From the NCBI GenBank assembly GCA_017405115.1, contig JAFRBA010000145.1, positions 1-7,943 on the forward strand: DNA of 7,943 nucleotides. The letters run 5' to 3'. The position numbers and the translations under genes are program-made. This DNA is from Kiritimatiellia bacterium. GTDB taxonomy: Bacteria > Verrucomicrobiota > Kiritimatiellia > RFP12 > UBA1067. Below, in pieces: positions 6,315-7,943 of this stretch. The stretch's first letter is position 1, and each line of letters begins with the position of its first letter. The notes below the pieces were generated by a model. That model was not told the origin of the DNA. It searched no databases and was given only the letters and a program-made list of their open reading frames with translations.

Positions 6315-7508
6315 TCAGAGGATATTCTTGAGCCTGTCTGCCGCCTCGAGGACGTTCTCGCGGGAGTTGAAGGCCGAGATGCGTATGTAGCCCTCGCCGG
6401 CCGCGCCGAAGCCGGCGCCGGGCGTCGTGACCACGTTCGCCTCGGCGAGGAGGCGGTCGAAGAACGCCCAGCTGTCGCCCTTCACGTCCACCCAGAGATA
6501 GGGCGAATCGTCTCCTCCGGTCACCGTGTAGCCGAGGTCGCGCAGTGCGCCCTTCATGACCGCTGCGTTTCCGAGGTAGAAGTCTATCGTCGCGTGCGTC
6601 TCCGCCTGTCCCTCGGGCGAGTACACGGCCTCGGCGGCGCGCTGGGTGAGGTAGCACGCGCCGTTGAACTTCGTCGTCTGGCGGCGGGTCCACATGCCGC
6701 GAAGCTCCACAGCGCGCCCGTCCGCGGCGTAGGCCGACAGTCCGTCCGGCACGACCGTGTAGCCGCAGCGGATGCCGGTGAAGCCCGCAGTCTTGGAGAA
6801 CGAGCGGATCTCGACGGCGCAGGACTTCGCGCCCGCGCACTCGTATATCGAATGGGGAATGCCGGGCGTGCGGATGAACGCCTCGTACGCGGCGTCGAAG
6901 ACGATGAGCGACTTGCGCTCGTTGGCCCAGTCTACCCAGGCCTGGAGCTGGGCCTTCGTCGCCACGGCCCCCGTCGGGTTGTTGGGGTAGCAGAGGTACA
7001 CGATGTCTGCCTCGCATCCGTCCGGCCCGGGGACGAAGCCGTTCGCCGCCGTGCACGGCAGGAGGCTGATGTCGTGGCGGCCTGCCATGACGTTGGTGTC
7101 TACGTACACCGGGTAGACGGGGTCTCCCACCGCGATCCGCACGTCGGAGGCGAAGAGCTCCTGGAAGTTCCCGCAGTCGCACTTGGCGCCGTCCGAGACG
7201 AGTATCTCGTCCGCCGATACGTCGATGCCGCGCGAGCGGAAGTCCGCCTCGGCTATCTTCTCGCGCAGGAACGCATAGCCCTGCTCCGGGCCGTAGCCGT
7301 GGAAGCGCGAGCGGTCGGCCTCGTCGTCGACGGCCCTGTGGAGCGCGGCGACGACCGACGGCGCGAGGGGCTCGGTCACGTCGCCGATCCCGAGGCGTAT
7401 GACCTTCGCCTCGGGGTGGGCGGCCTGGTGGGCCGCCACACGGTGGGCGATCTCGGCGAAGAGATACGTCGGCTTGATCTTCGAGTAGTTTTCGTTGACG
7501 TGCAGCAT
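6315..7508 (-). CDS. dapL: LL-diaminopimelate aminotransferase
   Basis: A 397-residue PLP enzyme (fold type I aminotransferase) that converts tetrahydrodipicolinate and glutamate directly to LL-diaminopimelate and 2-oxoglutarate. It bypasses the succinyl or acetyl branches and supplies lysine and peptidoglycan synthesis in the cytosol. The N-terminus NENYSKIKPTYLFAEIAHRV (5-24) is characteristic of DapL rather than of other aminotransferases. Further hallmarks are LGIGDVTEPL (39-48), HGYGPEQG (70-77), ILVSDGAKCDCGNFQELF (102-119), YPNNPTG (174-180) and FDAAYEAF (204-211). The PLP-binding lysine K239 lies in SFSKTAGF (236-243), with R247 just after, and the substrate-carboxylate arginine R376 is in YIRIS. 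The length is close to the usual 400-410. ATG 7508 was chosen because AAAGGA lies five bases upstream and the N-terminus fits; longer in-frame starts run into the preceding gene. The start overlaps that gene's stop by one base (TGATG), pointing to translational coupling. DapL itself is well supported. Confidence 0.96.
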   Translation of the reverse strand: MLHVNENYSKIKPTYLFAEIAHRVAAHQAAHPEAKVIRLGIGDVTEPLAPSVVAALHRAVDDEADRSRFHGYGPEQGYAFLREKIAEADFRSRGIDVSADEILVSDGAKCDCGNFQELFASDVRIAVGDPVYPVYVDTNVMAGRHDISLLPCTAANGFVPGPDGCEADIVYLCYPNNPTGAVATKAQLQAWVDWANERKSLIVFDAAYEAFIRTPGIPHSIYECAGAKSCAVEIRSFSKTAGFTGIRCGYTVVPDGLSAYAADGRAVELRGMWTRRQTTKFNGACYLTQRAAEAVYSPEGQAETHATIDFYLGNAAVMKGALRDLGYTVTGGDDSPYLWVDVKGDSWAFFDRLLAEANVVTTPGAGFGAAGEGYIRISAFNSRENVLEAADRLKNIL

Positions 7509-7942
7509 CAGTTTCCTTTCTCGGGCAGGAAGCCCGGCATTGCGGCAAGAGTTACGAAGAAGAGCGTGAGCACGGCCGGCGAGCGCAGCGGGCAGTCGCC
7601 GAAGGCGTGCACCAGGGTGCATGTAATGGCGACGAGAAGGCAGAACGCCGGGGCCGGCAGCACGAATATCTGCACAGGCTTCGGCGGGAGGTCCTTCGGC
7701 TTCATGAACCGCGTTTTGCGCGCCATTCGGCGCCAGACGTGGCCGACTGGCCATACGAGCAGGACGACCATGGTCACCAGCGCGCCAAAGCCTACGACGC
7801 CATGTTCGGCGAGGAACTGCAGATAGTCGTTGTGCACGTTTATGCCGCCGACCATCTGGACGTCATCGCGCTCCTCGGGCGTCATCATCGGGAGGCAGAA
7901 GTGGACGTAGCCCCAACCCCCGACGCCGAAGAGCTTGTGCTC
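7508..7942 (-). CDS. O-antigen ligase/polymerase-like (Wzy_C family) membrane protein, C-terminal part
   Basis: The visible part is 144 residues, with the frame open to the right edge, so the N-terminal membrane helices lie outside the window. It carries the periplasmic-loop signature of the Wzy_C/O-antigen ligase family, GVGGWGYVH followed about 25 residues later by HNDYLQFLAEHGVVGF, and then three hydrophobic stretches. The last has the usual family ending HAFGDCPLRSPAVLTLFF, where relatives have HxxxDxPLxxPA. Members join lipid-linked polysaccharide units to lipid A core or polymerise them, and some glycosylate proteins; which applies here cannot be told from the C-terminus. An ATG at 7888 is not the start, because conserved residues continue upstream of it. 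The stop overlaps the dapL start (TGATG), so this is the first visible gene of a minus-strand operon that continues through dapL and the antiporter. Confidence 0.85.
   Translation of the reverse strand, partial: EHKLFGVGGWGYVHFCLPMMTPEERDDVQMVGGINVHNDYLQFLAEHGVVGFGALVTMVVLLVWPVGHVWRRMARKTRFMKPKDLPPKPVQIFVLPAPAFCLLVAITCTLVHAFGDCPLRSPAVLTLFFVTLAAMPGFLPEKGN
7514..7519 (-). promoter_or_regulatory. Ribosome-binding site for dapL
   Basis: On the minus strand AAAGGA lies five bases before ATG 7508, inside the end of the O-antigen ligase-like gene. It fixes the dapL start and, with the TGATG overlap, supports coupled translation. Confidence 0.65.
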
Positions 7943-7943
7943 G

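Noticed and set aside
6298..7548. A 416-codon minus-strand frame overlapping dapL in another phase
   Set aside because: The translation is extremely Arg/Gly/Pro-rich low-complexity sequence, typical of an out-of-frame reading of GC-rich DNA.
6261..7826. A 521-codon plus-strand open frame opposite dapL
   Set aside because: It spans the dapL, antiporter and Wzy_C junctions antisense. The translation is rich in Arg, Ala, Val and Gly with no domain, and DapL on the other strand is unmistakable.

Overview
This 7.9-kb window looks like chromosomal DNA from a fairly GC-rich bacterium, probably of the Planctomycetes-Verrucomicrobia-Chlamydiae group; a Lentisphaerae or Kiritimatiellota relative is my best guess. 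The grounds are indirect. There is an LL-diaminopimelate aminotransferase of the DapL type, a lysine and peptidoglycan route found in Chlamydiae, Verrucomicrobia, Lentisphaerae and some other phyla. There is also a XylR-like AraC regulator with a fused periplasmic-binding-protein-like sensor, a type that is very abundant in gut Lentisphaerae and Kiritimatiellota. No rRNA, tRNA, CRISPR array or complete mobile element is visible, so the taxonomic guess stays tentative.

The left half (about 1-4250) is accessory in character. On the plus strand, an AbiEi-type antitoxin (cut by the left edge) overlaps an AbiEii-type nucleotidyltransferase toxin by four bases. A XylR-like AraC regulator starts 27 bp after the toxin. 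Facing these genes on the minus strand is a free-standing AAA-type ATPase with a C-terminal DUF234 nuclease-like domain. It has a strong Shine-Dalgarno site and a recognisable sigma70-like promoter of its own. A 144-bp noncoding gap lies between the two convergent units.

The right half (4283-7943) is a minus-strand, very GC-rich, housekeeping-like cluster. In transcription order it contains the C-terminal part of an O-antigen ligase/polymerase-like (Wzy_C) membrane protein cut by the right edge, dapL, and a large CPA2-family (Kef-like) cation:proton antiporter. The first two genes overlap as TGATG and the next gap is 13 bp, so they are probably one transcription unit. The three functions touch the cell envelope (surface polysaccharide, diaminopimelate for peptidoglycan, ion homeostasis) but are not an obvious pathway.

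The most notable feature is the grouping of an abortive-infection/toxin-antitoxin pair with a sensor-type regulator and a DUF234 ATPase next to a housekeeping operon, with an apparent base-composition change between them. The gene families are all known. Any claim of a new system rests on whether the AbiE-XylR linkage is conserved, which cannot be decided from one window.
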